Below are positions 1 to 9,284 of a stretch of DNA of 64,000 nt, piece after piece. How positions within the stretch are numbered: the stretch's first letter is position 1; each line of letters starts with the position of its first letter. Source of the stretch: Nostoc sp. CHAB 5824 (GTDB taxonomy: Bacteria; Cyanobacteriota; Cyanobacteriia; Cyanobacteriales; Nostocaceae). The notes below the pieces were generated by a model, which searched no databases, had not been told where the DNA came from, and worked only from the letters and a program-made list of their open reading frames with translations. The position numbers and the translations under genes are program-made. Location of the stretch: NCBI RefSeq assembly GCF_020829665.1, contig NZ_JAIVFT010000001.1, forward strand, positions 623,435 through 687,434, read 5' to 3'.

Positions 1-2
1 GA

Positions 3-80
3 CTTTGGTTTGAAAGGTTTGCTGAAAGTTACTCCTCAAAATTAGAGGCAGCAATTGAATATTTACGCACCAACGAATAA
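3..80 (+). CDS. C-terminal end of an unidentified protein (cut by window edge)
   Basis: An open frame enters from the left edge and stops at TAA 78-80, giving 25 residues ending in EYLRTNE. The tail is helical and charged (FAESYSSKLEAAIEYL) and does not identify a family. The gene is convergent with the HxlR-type regulator that follows; 83 bp separate their stop codons. The call rests only on the open frame reaching the edge and on sensible composition. Confidence 0.45.
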   Translation, partial: LWFERFAESYSSKLEAAIEYLRTNE

Positions 81-163
81 AATAATTCATAATTCGTAAT
101 TTTGGGAAATTTGCTAGCTAAAATTATAAGGTAGCAATTATTAATTATTACCTATGCTCAATA

Positions 164-505
164 TTAATGGTGATTTGTTCGAGCTAAATGTTGAATAGCC
201 CATTCATGCATAGCATAGAGAATTGGTTGCAAAGTTTCTCCTAAAGGCGTTAGTGAATATTCTACCTTCGGTGGAATTTGGGGATAAATTTCTCGATGAA
301 TAATGCCGTCTTCCTCCATTTCTCTGAGTTGTTGGGTTAGCATCTTTTGCGTAACTCCAGGTAAAGCCCGTTGCAACTCACTAAACCGTTTGACGCCAGT
401 CATTAATTCTCTAATAATCAAAACTTTCCAGCGTCCGCCAATCACTTTTAGGGTAGTTTCTACTTCACAAGTAAGCCTGCTATTGTTTTCTGCTTCAGCT
501 TTCAT
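164..505 (-). CDS. HxlR-family winged-helix transcriptional regulator
   Basis: The 113-residue protein fits the HxlR/MarR-like winged-helix family in full length. Visible hallmarks are an N-terminal Cys (C13) in the '[15 protein letters not shown]' context, the recognition-helix stretch '[20 protein letters not shown]', and the wing '[15 protein letters not shown]' at about residues 78-93. HxlR proteins usually bind DNA as dimers and often sense redox or electrophile stress, frequently through an N-terminal Cys; that role here is inference. The target is often a divergent neighbour, but the gene on its left is convergent. ATG start; no strong Shine-Dalgarno. Confidence 0.9.
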   Translation of the reverse strand: MKAEAENNSRLTCEVETTLKVIGGRWKVLIIRELMTGVKRFSELQRALPGVTQKMLTQQLREMEEDGIIHREIYPQIPPKVEYSLTPLGETLQPILYAMHEWAIQHLARTNHH

Positions 506-539
506 AGTTAGTTTTGTTAATTTGAAGAAGGCAAGAGAC

Positions 540-664
540 AGACCTCTTGCAAAACTATTTTTGTACTCTTGGGGAAAGGGTAAAGGTTAAAGGGAAAGGG
601 TAATTATTCTATCGCCGCTTTCCCCTTTACCCCTTACCGCTTACCCCACAACTGCTAGAAGTCT
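540..664. repeat. Degenerate MITE-like inverted repeat with poly-purine/pyrimidine core
   Basis: The ends are imperfect inverted repeats: AGACCTCTTGCAAAAC on the left and, read in reverse complement, AGACTTCTAGCAGTT on the right. The core is a G/A-rich arm (571-600) facing a C/T-rich arm (620-646) that can fold into a long hairpin. The left end resembles the right end of the element at 41714-41868, including a nearby TTTTTGTAC, so both look like members of one dispersed family. No clear target duplication remains. Confidence 0.45.
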
Positions 665-710
665 AATGTTCTCAACTTTTTTAACATTAGATACTTAAGG
701 ATATCTATAA

Positions 711-1454
711 TTACGTAGCTACCAACTCAGAATCGATTTCCGATGGCGCACCATCTTGGACTAGCGATCGCGTTTCACCATTACGCTGGAGGATACCGCC
801 AACCATTGCCAACAAGGCGTTTACCTTGCGGGTTCGCCACATATCTACGAGGTTTTGCACTTCAGTTGCAGACATCCGTCGCATCATCGCTTCGTAGAGA
901 TAAGCAGCATGTCCAGTCTCATCTTGAGCAATACAAAGCATTCCTAATTTCAAGTTACGAGCAGTTGACTCTTGATCAGGCAATACTTTTGCCATTCGCG
1001 CAAAGTCTTTACTCGCATCTAACTCCAGAATGTATGTGCTAGCCATAAACACATCCCAGTCAATCACAGCCGGTTTTAGCTGTTCTTGAGTGTAACCTTC
1101 AAAGAATGCTGCGAAAAAAGGACTACGCTGTTGTGGTTTTTTTGTAGATGTAGTTGGGGGTTGACGCTTAAAATCTATGACTTGTTTATTCATCTGTTGT
1201 AAAGCGTGGGCAAAAATTTGACCATGCCTAGTTTCATCTGATGCATGTTTTGCTAGTTTTTTGGCTAGCCATGTATCGCCTTCGGCAGATGCGCGATCGC
1301 TAAGTGCTGATAAAAATGGCACAGAGCCAGATTCGGCCAACTGAAACCCCGCAAGGATGTTGGGGCGGGTTTTAGAATCCCGAATTTGAGCAGCAGAGTA
1401 ATAAGCAAAAGCACCTGAACCAGCTAGATGCAGAATGTGAGTCAAGAAGTTCAT
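711..1454 (-). CDS. Ferritin-like di-iron protein
   Basis: The 247-residue protein carries two ferritin-like iron-ligand sets: E41, then E74-T-R-H77 (DETRH), and E144, then E179-T-G-H182 (DETGH). This spacing is that of a four-helix-bundle di-iron carboxylate protein. Residues 95-115 (PPTTSTKKPQQRS) form a polar loop joining the two halves. The family includes oxygenases, rubrerythrin-like proteins and tRNA-modifying hydroxylases; the substrate cannot be read from the sequence. The gene stands alone between convergent and divergent neighbours. ATG start at 1454. Confidence 0.75.
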   Translation of the reverse strand: MNFLTHILHLAGSGAFAYYSAAQIRDSKTRPNILAGFQLAESGSVPFLSALSDRASAEGDTWLAKKLAKHASDETRHGQIFAHALQQMNKQVIDFKRQPPTTSTKKPQQRSPFFAAFFEGYTQEQLKPAVIDWDVFMASTYILELDASKDFARMAKVLPDQESTARNLKLGMLCIAQDETGHAAYLYEAMMRRMSATEVQNLVDMWRTRKVNALLAMVGGILQRNGETRSLVQDGAPSEIDSELVAT

Positions 1455-1676
1455 CAGAAATTTCCGCTGACAATTGGAAGGTTACAATTCTTATACTAAT
1501 CCGCATTTTCTATTCGGTTGCCAGGGGGGAATTTTGGAAGTTGTTAAATTATCTCGCTTTCTCTGCAACGTCCCATTTTGGATTTTGAATTGCCTGTGGC
1601 AGTATATCAACGATTAGCAAATATATCTTTTTATTTTGCTAGTATCATCCCACAGAGGTCAGGCAGGTGAGTTTGG

Positions 1677-2243
1677 ATGGAAAAATTAACTAAACTAGTG
1701 CGATTTTGGCTTTGTGCAACTATCATAATTTTGAATTTGATGGGCTGCGATCGCTTTATCGGTACTTCTGGAGAACCAGTTGAGCGAGTCAGTGATGGCG
1801 ATACCTTAGTAGTGAAAGATACCGATGGCAAAAATCTTACCGTGCGCTTTGCTTGTGTAGATGCGCCAGAAATAGCTCATACTAATAAAGAAAAGCAGAG
1901 TAAACGGACTAGCGATCGCAATCAATTTACTTGGGGTGTAAAAGCCCAAGAACGAGTGCAAGAACTCGTGCAACAAGGAGGCGATCGCGTGACTTTGAAT
2001 ATCACCGATAGCGATCGCTATGGACGCAAAGTTGCCGAAGTCCGTTTAAAAAATGGCACTTTTGTGCAACAGGTATTGTTGCAAGAAGGTTTAGCAAAAG
2101 TCTATCGTCCCTATTTAAACAAGTGTCCTAGCAAAGACTTAGTTCAACAAGCCGAAGCTAAAGCCAAGGAACAACGGCTTGGCGTTTGGAGCGATGCTAA
2201 ATTTGTTAATCCTTGGGAATATCGCAGCTTATATAAAAAGTAA
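1677..2243 (+). CDS. Thermonuclease-family (SNase-like) lipoprotein
   Basis: This 188-residue staphylococcal-nuclease fold carries the family motifs VSDGDTL (39-44), VRFACVDAPE (56-65) and DRYGRKVAEV (113-122). R57, E65 and R117 fit the catalytic Arg-Glu-Arg triad. The N-terminus is a lipoprotein signal: KLVRF, a hydrophobic stretch, then lipobox LMGC with C24 as the lipidated Cys, so the enzyme should be membrane-anchored outside the cytoplasm. The expected activity is Ca2+-dependent cleavage of DNA and RNA. It converges on the ABC permease gene. Confidence 0.9.
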   Translation: MEKLTKLVRFWLCATIIILNLMGCDRFIGTSGEPVERVSDGDTLVVKDTDGKNLTVRFACVDAPEIAHTNKEKQSKRTSDRNQFTWGVKAQERVQELVQQGGDRVTLNITDSDRYGRKVAEVRLKNGTFVQQVLLQEGLAKVYRPYLNKCPSKDLVQQAEAKAKEQRLGVWSDAKFVNPWEYRSLYKK

Positions 2244-2393
2244 AAACTCTAGCTATTTCTAATTAAATACACTACATTTTTTGGCAATACATATTTGCGA
2301 GATCATTTCGCAACTCCCAAAATTCCCCCCCTGCCTCCCCTGCTCCCCCTGCTTGCCCCAACTCATCCCACTGTTCTGCAACGCCGAAAACCC

Positions 2394-3275
2394 CTACTCC
2401 TCCCCCCAAGTTTGCAGTTGCAAATAAACTAGTACCAACGTCGCTGCTAGTAACACCGTCGCTGCTGCTGCGGCATAACCAAAATCAAATTGAGCAAAAG
2501 CTTCTTGATAAATGTAGAAAACTAGCAAATTAGTCGAATTCAGTGGGCCACCGCCAGTCATCACATAAACTTGCTCAAAACTCCGCAATGTAAAAATCGC
2601 GGTAGTGATGATTGCAAATATGACAGTCGGGCGCAATCCGGGCAGAGTAATATACCAAAATTGTTGCCAAGCATTTGCTCCATCTAAATCTGCTGCTTCA
2701 TAACGACTGGGAGGAATTGCTTGCAATCCTGCTAAAAAAACTACCATATTGAAACCGAGTTGTTTCCAAATACTCATTAAAATAATTACTGGCATTGCCC
2801 AAAATGTGCTTCCTAGCCAAGGTATGTCTGGAATGCTAAAAAAATCTAAAAGTCCATTAACTGGCCCTGATGTTTGAAACAGCCAGCGAAATCCCAAACC
2901 GGCTGCCACAAGTGAAATAATTGAAGGCAGAAAATAGGCACTTCGCAGGATGCCCCGTAAGGGAATGGAGCGGTTTAATAGCACTGCTAGTCCCAAGGAA
3001 ATAACTAAACTGGGAATGATGGTGGCAACAGTAAAATAAAAGGTGTTACCCAAAACTTGCCAAAAATCGGGGTCGAGTAGCAAGCGCCAATAGTTTTTTA
3101 AGCCTATCCAATAAGTACCTTTTAAGGTGAAACTACCAGCGGTGAAACTGAGGTAAAACAAGTAAGCGATCGGCCAAATGATAAAAATGCCCAGCAAAAT
3201 TAGTGCTGGTGTGAGAAAAATCCAGGCAGCTACTGTATCATTATCCAACCACGATTTACTATATATTTTTGGCAT
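2394..3275 (-). CDS. Sugar ABC transporter permease (MalF/UgpA type)
   Basis: This 293-residue inner-membrane permease has about six hydrophobic segments and the cytoplasmic EAA loop (EAADLDGANA, about 193-202, ending ITLPG) that docks the ATPase. The N-terminal helix 'WIFLTPALILLGIFIIWPI' is typical of carbohydrate-uptake family 1 permeases. No second permease, ATPase or binding protein lies next to it, so the rest of the transporter is elsewhere and the substrate is unknown. It diverges from purN with only 24 bp between start codons, so the promoters must overlap. Confidence 0.9.
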   Translation of the reverse strand: MPKIYSKSWLDNDTVAAWIFLTPALILLGIFIIWPIAYLFYLSFTAGSFTLKGTYWIGLKNYWRLLLDPDFWQVLGNTFYFTVATIIPSLVISLGLAVLLNRSIPLRGILRSAYFLPSIISLVAAGLGFRWLFQTSGPVNGLLDFFSIPDIPWLGSTFWAMPVIILMSIWKQLGFNMVVFLAGLQAIPPSRYEAADLDGANAWQQFWYITLPGLRPTVIFAIITTAIFTLRSFEQVYVMTGGGPLNSTNLLVFYIYQEAFAQFDFGYAAAAATVLLAATLVLVYLQLQTWGEE

Positions 3276-3299
3276 CTATAATTTTCCCTCTTAGCTGTT

Positions 3300-3968
3300 A
3301 TGACCCTCCGCCCTGATTCTACCCTTAGCTTGGTTTCTCCCAGCATTAGCGATTGCCAACAAGTCGCCCCTTTAAAACTGGGAATTATGGCTTCTGGGAA
3401 TGGCAGCAATTTTGATGTAGTTGCTCAAGCTATCCAAGATGGGCAGCTAAATGCCCAAATCCAAGTTTTAATTTACAATAACCCCTCGGCTAAGGCAGCT
3501 GTAAGAGCAGCCAATAGAGGTGTAGAAGCTGTTTTATTAAATCACCGCAACTATAAAAGCAGAGAAGAGTTTGATGAAAAAATTGTGCAGACATTGCGGC
3601 ACTACGATGTCGAATGGGTGATTTTGGCAGGTTGGATGCGATTGTTAACATCAGTTTTCATTGATGCCTTTCCTGAAAGGATTATTAATATCCATCCTAG
3701 TTTGTTACCTAGTTTCAAGGGAATCCATGCTGTAGAACAAGCCTTAGCATCTGGGGTAAAAATCACTGGTTGTACAGTGCATATAGCTTGTTTAGAAATG
3801 GATAGTGGCCCAATATTGATGCAAGCCGCAGTACCAGTTTTGCCGGATGATACAGCAGAAACACTCCACGCCCGGATTCAAATTCAGGAACATCGAATTT
3901 TGCCACTAGCGATCGCTCTAGCAGCTTCTTCGTCAAAAGCTACCCTAAGCCCAATACACTTGAGTTAA
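3300..3968 (+). CDS. purN: Phosphoribosylglycinamide formyltransferase
   Basis: This is the 10-formyl-THF-dependent GAR transformylase of purine synthesis. The 222-residue protein has the phosphate-binding MASGNGSNF (30-38), INIHPSLLPSFKG (129-141) and GCTVHI...DSGPIL (157-172). Catalytic residues N130, H132 and D168 have the same spacing as N106/H108/D144 of E. coli PurN. The roughly 24 extra N-terminal residues are common in cyanobacterial versions; a start at M30 would remove part of the fold. It is transcribed divergently from the ABC permease. Confidence 0.96.
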   Translation: MTLRPDSTLSLVSPSISDCQQVAPLKLGIMASGNGSNFDVVAQAIQDGQLNAQIQVLIYNNPSAKAAVRAANRGVEAVLLNHRNYKSREEFDEKIVQTLRHYDVEWVILAGWMRLLTSVFIDAFPERIINIHPSLLPSFKGIHAVEQALASGVKITGCTVHIACLEMDSGPILMQAAVPVLPDDTAETLHARIQIQEHRILPLAIALAASSSKATLSPIHLS

Positions 3969-4087
3969 AAGAGGACAAGGAGCAGGGGGCAGGGAGAAAA
4001 GGGGAAAAAGAACCTGCATTAAGCTTTGACTTTCCCCCTGTTCCTGCTCCCTGCCCCCTACCCCCTGCTCCCTTGCCTCTTCTTCAA

Positions 4088-6655
4088 TTATGCTTCAGCA
4101 GCTTGATACGCTTCTAGGAGCCTAGCATGATCGAGAGTAAATCCTATTTGCATGGCTATCTGGGTAAATAAATCAATCTCAGGCTGTTGCCACTCACGGG
4201 GGCCAGAACACTGATGTGCAACTAACAAGCCAAATAGTTGGTCATCTTTGATAATGGGTGCGACTAAATTTGCTTTCACACCAAAGGATTCGAGCAGGTT
4301 AATATGACAATCAGCTAAACCGGACTCATAAATGTTGTTTGTTGCGACAACGCGACCAGACTGGTACTTTTCTACATAGCCTTCAGTGAAACAGGGGTCG
4401 TAAATTTTAGACCGTAAAACTTTGGGATAACCTGGAACTACTGATTCAGCAATTATAATTCCGAACCAATTAGCATAAAAGCTATAAACCAATACTCGGT
4501 CAATACTCAGCCCTTTGCGAACCTCTTCCACAGCGGTTTTAATGACATCCTCTTCGTTCAGCGATTGGCGAATGCTGCGGGTAATATCCACCAGTAATTG
4601 ACTTCGCATACTTTCAGCTTCGACTCGTTGCAGGAGTCTTGCATGGTCGAGAGCAAATCCCACTTGCATCGCTATTTGGCCAAATAAATCAATTTCAGAT
4701 TGTTGCCAATCACGGGGTTTAGAACACTGATGTGCAATTAATAAGCCAAATAGCTGTTCATCCTTAAGAATAGGGGCTACCAAATTTGCTTTGACAGCAA
4801 AGGATTCAAGTAGGCTAATGTGATAATCAGCTAAACCGGCTTCATAAATATTATTTATTGCTAGAACGCGACCAGACTGATACTCTTCTACATAGCCTTG
4901 ACCAAAATATAGGTCTTGGATTTCAGATCGCAAAACTTTTGGGTAGGTAAGAACAACTGATTCGGCAATCACAGTTCCAGACCAATCACCATTTAAGCTA
5001 TAAACCATCACTCGGTCAGTACCCAGTACTTTACGAACTTCTTCTACGGTGGTTTTCAGGACATCCTCTTCGTTAAGCGATTGGCGAATGCTGCCGATAG
5101 TATCTACCAGTAACTGACTTTGCACACCTTCAGCCTCGATTCGTTGCAGGAGTCTTGCATGGTCGAGAGCAAATCCCACTTCCATCGCTATCTGAGCACA
5201 TAAATCAATCTCAGACTTTTGCCAATCACGGGGTCTGGAGCATTGATGTGTAACTAATAAGCCAAACAGCTGTTCATCTTTGATAATGGGTGCGACTAAA
5301 TTTGCTTTGACAGCAAAGGATTCGAGCAGGTTAATATGACAATCACGCAAACCTGCTTCATAAATGTTATTTGTGGCTTGAACGCGGCCAGATTGATACT
5401 TTTCTACATAGTCCTGAGCGAAACATGGGTCTAGGATTTCAGACCGCAAAACTTTGGGATAACCTGGAACTACTGATTCTGCAATCACAGTTCCAGACCA
5501 ATCAGCGTTAAAGCTATAAACCAGAACGCGGTCAGTACTTAGTGCTTTGCGAACCTCTTCCACGGTGGTTTTGATGACATCCTCTTCGTTGAGCGATTGG
5601 CGAATGCTGCGGGTAATTTCGATAAATACCTGAGCTTTATCTGCCTTCGTATCTACCTGTTCTAGAAGCTTGGTATAGTCAAGGGCGAATCCTACTTGTA
5701 CAGCTATCTGAGCGAACAAATCAATCTCAGACTGTTGCCAAAAGCGAATTCTAGAACACTGATGTGCAATCAATAAACCGAATAGCTGTTTGCCTTTGAG
5801 AATAGGTGCTACTAAATTAGATTTGACAGCAAATTGCTCCAGTAACTCAATATCACCATCACTGAGATCGGCTTGATAGATATTATCAATAGCACGGATG
5901 GAACCATTCTGGTATTTTTCTATATATCCTGCCTCGAACCCAGGCTCAGAGACTGTAACCCCTAATATTTTAGGTAACCCAGGTGCTACTGATTCTGCGA
6001 TAAAGGTTCCATTGTAATTGGAGTTGAAACAAAAAATGGTTACGCGATCGATGCTTAAAGCTTTACGAATTTCCTCGGAGGTAGTTTTGAGAACATCTTC
6101 TTCATTGAATGATTCTCGAACCCAGCGGGTAATTTTCATCAATAGTTGAGAGTAATCAGCTTCGGTTTCTTTCTCCTGTATCAAAACTGAAAGCAGCTCT
6201 GTGAATAAGTTTATGTTTCTTTCTAACATCACTAATTCATCTTCGCTAGCGATGAAAATTTGAGTAAACTCACTGTCTGGACGTAGCTTATTTTTGATAA
6301 TATTAGAAGTTGCAGCAGCGTTGCTGACTCGACTAATAGCTCGGTTAGCCACAAAAACAGCGATCGCACTTGTCAAAAGTGCTGTTATTCCCATACCAGT
6401 TAACAACAGTGACAATTCTTTTTGTAAAGCTTCAGTTTCTGTTGAACTTTTTGCACTCTCAAGTCTTACTTGCGGAATTTGTTTGGTAATTAAATTAATG
6501 CCGTAGTAGTAAGTAGCTGTTCCAATTGCAACCACAGGAAGGATGCTGATGCTTAGTGCCCAAACAATCGCTTTAGTCTTTAAATTCCATTTTTGTTGCC
6601 ACAGCCTTTGTTGACGATTTCGCCTTGCTTGGTTTTGAGAAAAAGACTGATTCAT
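4088..6655 (-). CDS. Membrane sensor with four cyanobacteriochrome-like GAF domains, no output domain
   Basis: The 855-residue protein has transmembrane segments at about 27-50 and 80-104, a HAMP-like linker, then four GAF domains at about 180-330, 352-503, 527-675 and 700-848, each preceded by a helical 'SIRQSLNEEDV' linker. GAF2 and GAF4 carry a DPCF motif (C411, C755) and a canonical DCH motif (C439, C783), 28 residues apart in both. This is the two-cysteine signature of DXCF cyanobacteriochromes (TePixJ C494/C522). GAF1 and GAF3 lack both cysteines. The N-terminus resembles PixJ-type phototaxis transducers, but the protein ends 7 residues after GAF4 with no MCP, kinase or cyclase domain. 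It converges on purN. Confidence 0.85.
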   Translation of the reverse strand: MNQSFSQNQARRNRQQRLWQQKWNLKTKAIVWALSISILPVVAIGTATYYYGINLITKQIPQVRLESAKSSTETEALQKELSLLLTGMGITALLTSAIAVFVANRAISRVSNAAATSNIIKNKLRPDSEFTQIFIASEDELVMLERNINLFTELLSVLIQEKETEADYSQLLMKITRWVRESFNEEDVLKTTSEEIRKALSIDRVTIFCFNSNYNGTFIAESVAPGLPKILGVTVSEPGFEAGYIEKYQNGSIRAIDNIYQADLSDGDIELLEQFAVKSNLVAPILKGKQLFGLLIAHQCSRIRFWQQSEIDLFAQIAVQVGFALDYTKLLEQVDTKADKAQVFIEITRSIRQSLNEEDVIKTTVEEVRKALSTDRVLVYSFNADWSGTVIAESVVPGYPKVLRSEILDPCFAQDYVEKYQSGRVQATNNIYEAGLRDCHINLLESFAVKANLVAPIIKDEQLFGLLVTHQCSRPRDWQKSEIDLCAQIAMEVGFALDHARLLQRIEAEGVQSQLLVDTIGSIRQSLNEEDVLKTTVEEVRKVLGTDRVMVYSLNGDWSGTVIAESVVLTYPKVLRSEIQDLYFGQGYVEEYQSGRVLAINNIYEAGLADYHISLLESFAVKANLVAPILKDEQLFGLLIAHQCSKPRDWQQSEIDLFGQIAMQVGFALDHARLLQRVEAESMRSQLLVDITRSIRQSLNEEDVIKTAVEEVRKGLSIDRVLVYSFYANWFGIIIAESVVPGYPKVLRSKIYDPCFTEGYVEKYQSGRVVATNNIYESGLADCHINLLESFGVKANLVAPIIKDDQLFGLLVAHQCSGPREWQQPEIDLFTQIAMQIGFTLDHARLLEAYQAAEA

Positions 6656-7204
6656 AAATGAAACCTGGATTGCTGCAATTGAGAATCAAGTAAATAACCT
6701 CACCAACAAATTCTACACAAAAGTTATTAAACAAGGACTGGCTTTCAGGAGTATTCTAAGGCACTAATCTTCTACCTCGTGCCCCATAATGGTTTTGTTC
6801 TCTTTGACCTCAAAAAAAACCAAGTGTGATTAACGGGCTTGTTAAGAATAAAATGGCGATCGCTTTGTTTGAATGTCTCATTTTCTCATCAGGTGTTGTG
6901 ATTTTCTGGTAAAACAGCCAAACAATTTTTCTTTTTCAACAAGAGTTATAAAGACTTCTTACAGCTGGTCTTTGCTGTCTGGAAAGGAAGAAACAACGCG
7001 AAAATAAGCCTTTAACCCTCTTGACAGGAAAGATTTACTACTCACCTTCCTTAGATTTGCGTAGTGGCACGAAGTGCGGGAAGGAATTTTAGTTTAAGTA
7101 TATGTATTGCAGTTTACTTTACTAAAAGTTTCTCTAGTTGCGTAGGCGTAACCCGCCGCAGGCATCGCACAAACATGCTTTAAAAAAGATTCATAATATA
7201 TAAG

Positions 7205-7545
7205 TAAAGTTGGATCTGTAGTTAATACAGCTTAAGCATTACTTATAAATTTTGAAGCTGTAGTTACAAACCCTCATAATATTATAAGTAAAATTGAAGC
7301 TGTAGTTAATACAACTTTAGGAGTAATTATAAATAATCATAATCTTATAAGTAACGTTGAAGCTGTAGTTAATACAGCTTCTTCTGAAGTTATAAATGTT
7401 GAAGCCGTAGTTAATACAGCTTCTTTTGTAGTTATAAATGCTCAAGCAATAGTTAACACAACTTCTTCTGTAGTTATAAATGCTCAAGCAATAGTTAACA
7501 CAACTTCTTCTGTAGTTATCAATGCTCAAGCAGTAATTAAAATAT
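7205..7545. repeat. Minisatellite with 42-bp units in a gene-free stretch
   Basis: The clearest units are 7389-7430, 7431-7472 and 7473-7514, followed by a partial unit. The second and third units are identical. The 5' part holds diverged copies sharing 'GAAGCTGTAGTTAATACA'. The unit is a multiple of three, so frames stay open on both strands: + strand 'INAQAIVNTTSSVV' repeats, - strand 'YRRSCVNYCLSIYN' repeats. Neither frame has a convincing start or ribosome site. The rest of the 6656-8199 gap holds the MITE at 7672, a short dispersed repeat near 7138-7170, and nothing else recognisable. Confidence 0.8.
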
Positions 7546-7671
7546 AGCGCTTCGGGTTAAGTTAAATACAGACCTCACAAAAACAGCCTTGTTCCCTGCC
7601 TGCCTTCACGCATCATTTTTAGGTTGGTCGAGTAGTAGGGTTGGGAAGTAAGCCTCAAAACCTTTCTCTTA

Positions 7672-8012
7672 GAGGTTGTTTGAAAAGTGGTTGACTGTAT
7701 CTTTGCACTTATTGATCCCCCCTAACCCACGCCAGTCGCTCCACTTGGGGAGACCCCAGACGCTCGTTCGCCTTTGGCGTCTCCCCTTGGGAGAAGACTC
7801 GCTAACGCTGCGCTATCGCCCTACAGCCCTTCGGGCATCCTACGGCGGGCGTCTCCCCTTCTCCCAAAGGGAGAGGCTAACGCCAAGGGAGAAGATTGCG
7901 CTGGCTCCCCGATAAAAAGGGGGGAACCGGAATCAAAGTCCCCCTTAAAAAGGGGGATTTAGGGGGATCTAGAACGTTTTGCTACCATGAAGAGGATTTT
8001 TCAAACATCCTC
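7672..8012. mobile_element. 341-bp MITE-like element, 15-bp TIRs and TTA target duplication
   Basis: The left terminus GAGGTTGTTTGAAAA (7672-7686) matches the reverse complement of the right terminus 7998-8012 at 14 of 15 positions. Both ends are flanked by TTA (7669-7671 and 8013-8015), the 3-bp duplication expected of IS5-like transposition. There is no transposase. The inside is a mosaic of GC-rich palindromic repeats (about 7725-7910) and a 'CCCCCTTAAAAAGGGGG' hairpin (about 7942-7958). Open frames inside it are low-complexity by-products. Confidence 0.75.
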
Positions 8013-8199
8013 TTAGAATGGAAGTGAGGTGAGAGTGTCTTGCAGACAAAGAATAAACGCTATAGACGGTTCAAGCAAATTAAGAGAATTTACCAGTAAT
8101 TATCTGATAAAAAATACAATTATTTGTGGATTTTGCGGAGCCATAATGTATTTCCATTAAGTCATAGTAACTATATAAATGTTACAAGGAACTAAATTT

Positions 8200-8595
8200 A
8201 TGTCTTTGAGAAAACGTACATCCCGCGTTCTAGAAAGTGCTGAATTAAGATTCGCTGGACTCAAAGCAATTAATGCCAATCTGGATCTTGGGGATGCTTA
8301 CAACTTAAAAAGTTTGACACAACTAATTGAGCAATTACGCACTAAGATAGAAGCTCATAACACCGCTCTAAGCACGATTGATTCTTCCAAAGTAGAAATT
8401 GAAGAGTTAGAACAAATCTTGAGTACTTTCTCTGAGAAAATGCTTATGGGAATTGCCTTTAAATACGGCAAAGATAGCCGCGAATACGAGATGGCTGGTG
8501 GAGTTCGCAAAAGTGAACGTATCCGTAAAAGCAGGGCGACTCGTTTAAAAACTATTGCACAAAAAGCATCTAGCCAGAGCGTTCAAACCACGTAA
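8200..8595 (+). CDS. Conserved hypothetical helical protein
   Basis: Start chosen at ATG 8200 (MSLRKRTSRV) because AAGGA lies 8 bases upstream; an in-frame ATG at 8179 has no ribosome site. The 131-residue product is Lys/Arg-rich at both ends (SLRKRTSR near the start, RKSERIRKSRATRLK near 113) with a central amphipathic helix (about 40-90: LIEQLRTKIEAHNTALSTID). There is no signal peptide or membrane segment. I do not recognise the family. The basic termini would fit nucleic-acid contact, but this is only inference. It stands alone between the MITE region and the CPBP gene. Confidence 0.7.
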   Translation: MSLRKRTSRVLESAELRFAGLKAINANLDLGDAYNLKSLTQLIEQLRTKIEAHNTALSTIDSSKVEIEELEQILSTFSEKMLMGIAFKYGKDSREYEMAGGVRKSERIRKSRATRLKTIAQKASSQSVQTT

Positions 8596-8665
8596 TTTCT
8601 TTTATGATTGATAGGGGTGCAATGCCTGCGGTTTTTACTAGCCTACGCACTAATTTCTACTAAGC

Positions 8666-9268
8666 TCAAAATTTATTTTTTAATTGCCGCAATTGCGACA
8701 TTTTCCAAAAATAGCTAGAAATCCAATTGGTAATAATGTGAGCGACAATCGGTACTAATAAGTTGCCCGTGAGCAAGGCACTGTATGCAAATATCATCCC
8801 GACAATTGTTGCCCAAATCACATAAGGCCATTGTTGGGAACCGCTAAAATGCAAGATGCCAAAGCAAAGACTAGATACAATGACAGCCAGATGATCTAAG
8901 CCTAAAGCTGGCAGCATTACACCCCGAAATAACAATTCTTCACTTAACCCTGGTAGTAACCCCAGCCAAATTAAGTCTGGTAAGGCTAAGGGCTTCAGTA
9001 CAATTTCTAAATAATAATCTGCACTTTTACGGTAGGGAGTCCAAACGCGATAAGCTACGCCACTTAACGCGGTGATGGCGAATCCCAACCCTACACCCAA
9101 AAGCAACTCTCTTTGGTTCAACTCCCAAGAAAATAGGGAAAAGTTGCCAAAGTATAACGACAGTTTGGCGACTATCAACAAAATGATTGCAGTCGCCCCC
9201 ATCGCCCCAAGTACTTGGATGCGCGTCAGGTATGGAATTTCTGGCTCTTGTTTTTGTTGTTCAACCAC
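8666..9268 (-). CDS. CPBP-family intramembrane glutamic endopeptidase
   Basis: The 200-residue multi-pass membrane protein carries the CPBP/Abi motifs: EELLFRG with E110, E111 and R115; FGILHF with H140; and HIITNW with H177 and N181. These are the predicted catalytic residues of CAAX-type intramembrane proteases. Four to five hydrophobic segments are visible (about 21-44, 55-75, 125-142, 150-185). The start appears to be GTG, since there is no ATG before residue 23. The substrate is unknown; cyanobacteria carry many such paralogues. Confidence 0.9.
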   Translation of the reverse strand: MVEQQKQEPEIPYLTRIQVLGAMGATAIILLIVAKLSLYFGNFSLFSWELNQRELLLGVGLGFAITALSGVAYRVWTPYRKSADYYLEIVLKPLALPDLIWLGLLPGLSEELLFRGVMLPALGLDHLAVIVSSLCFGILHFSGSQQWPYVIWATIVGMIFAYSALLTGNLLVPIVAHIITNWISSYFWKMSQLRQLKNKF

Positions 9269-9284
9269 GGGTTTTTGTTTTTAA

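Noticed and set aside
7317..7529. Reverse 70-residue ORF rich in Tyr, Asn, Cys
   Set aside because: Produced by the 42-bp repeat, with TTG start and no ribosome site.
7205..7545. CRISPR array
   Set aside because: Units abut without spacers and no cas genes are present.
7676..7962. Two overlapping + strand ORFs (79 and 62 residues)
   Set aside because: They lie wholly inside the MITE at 7672-8012 and translate palindromic repeats.
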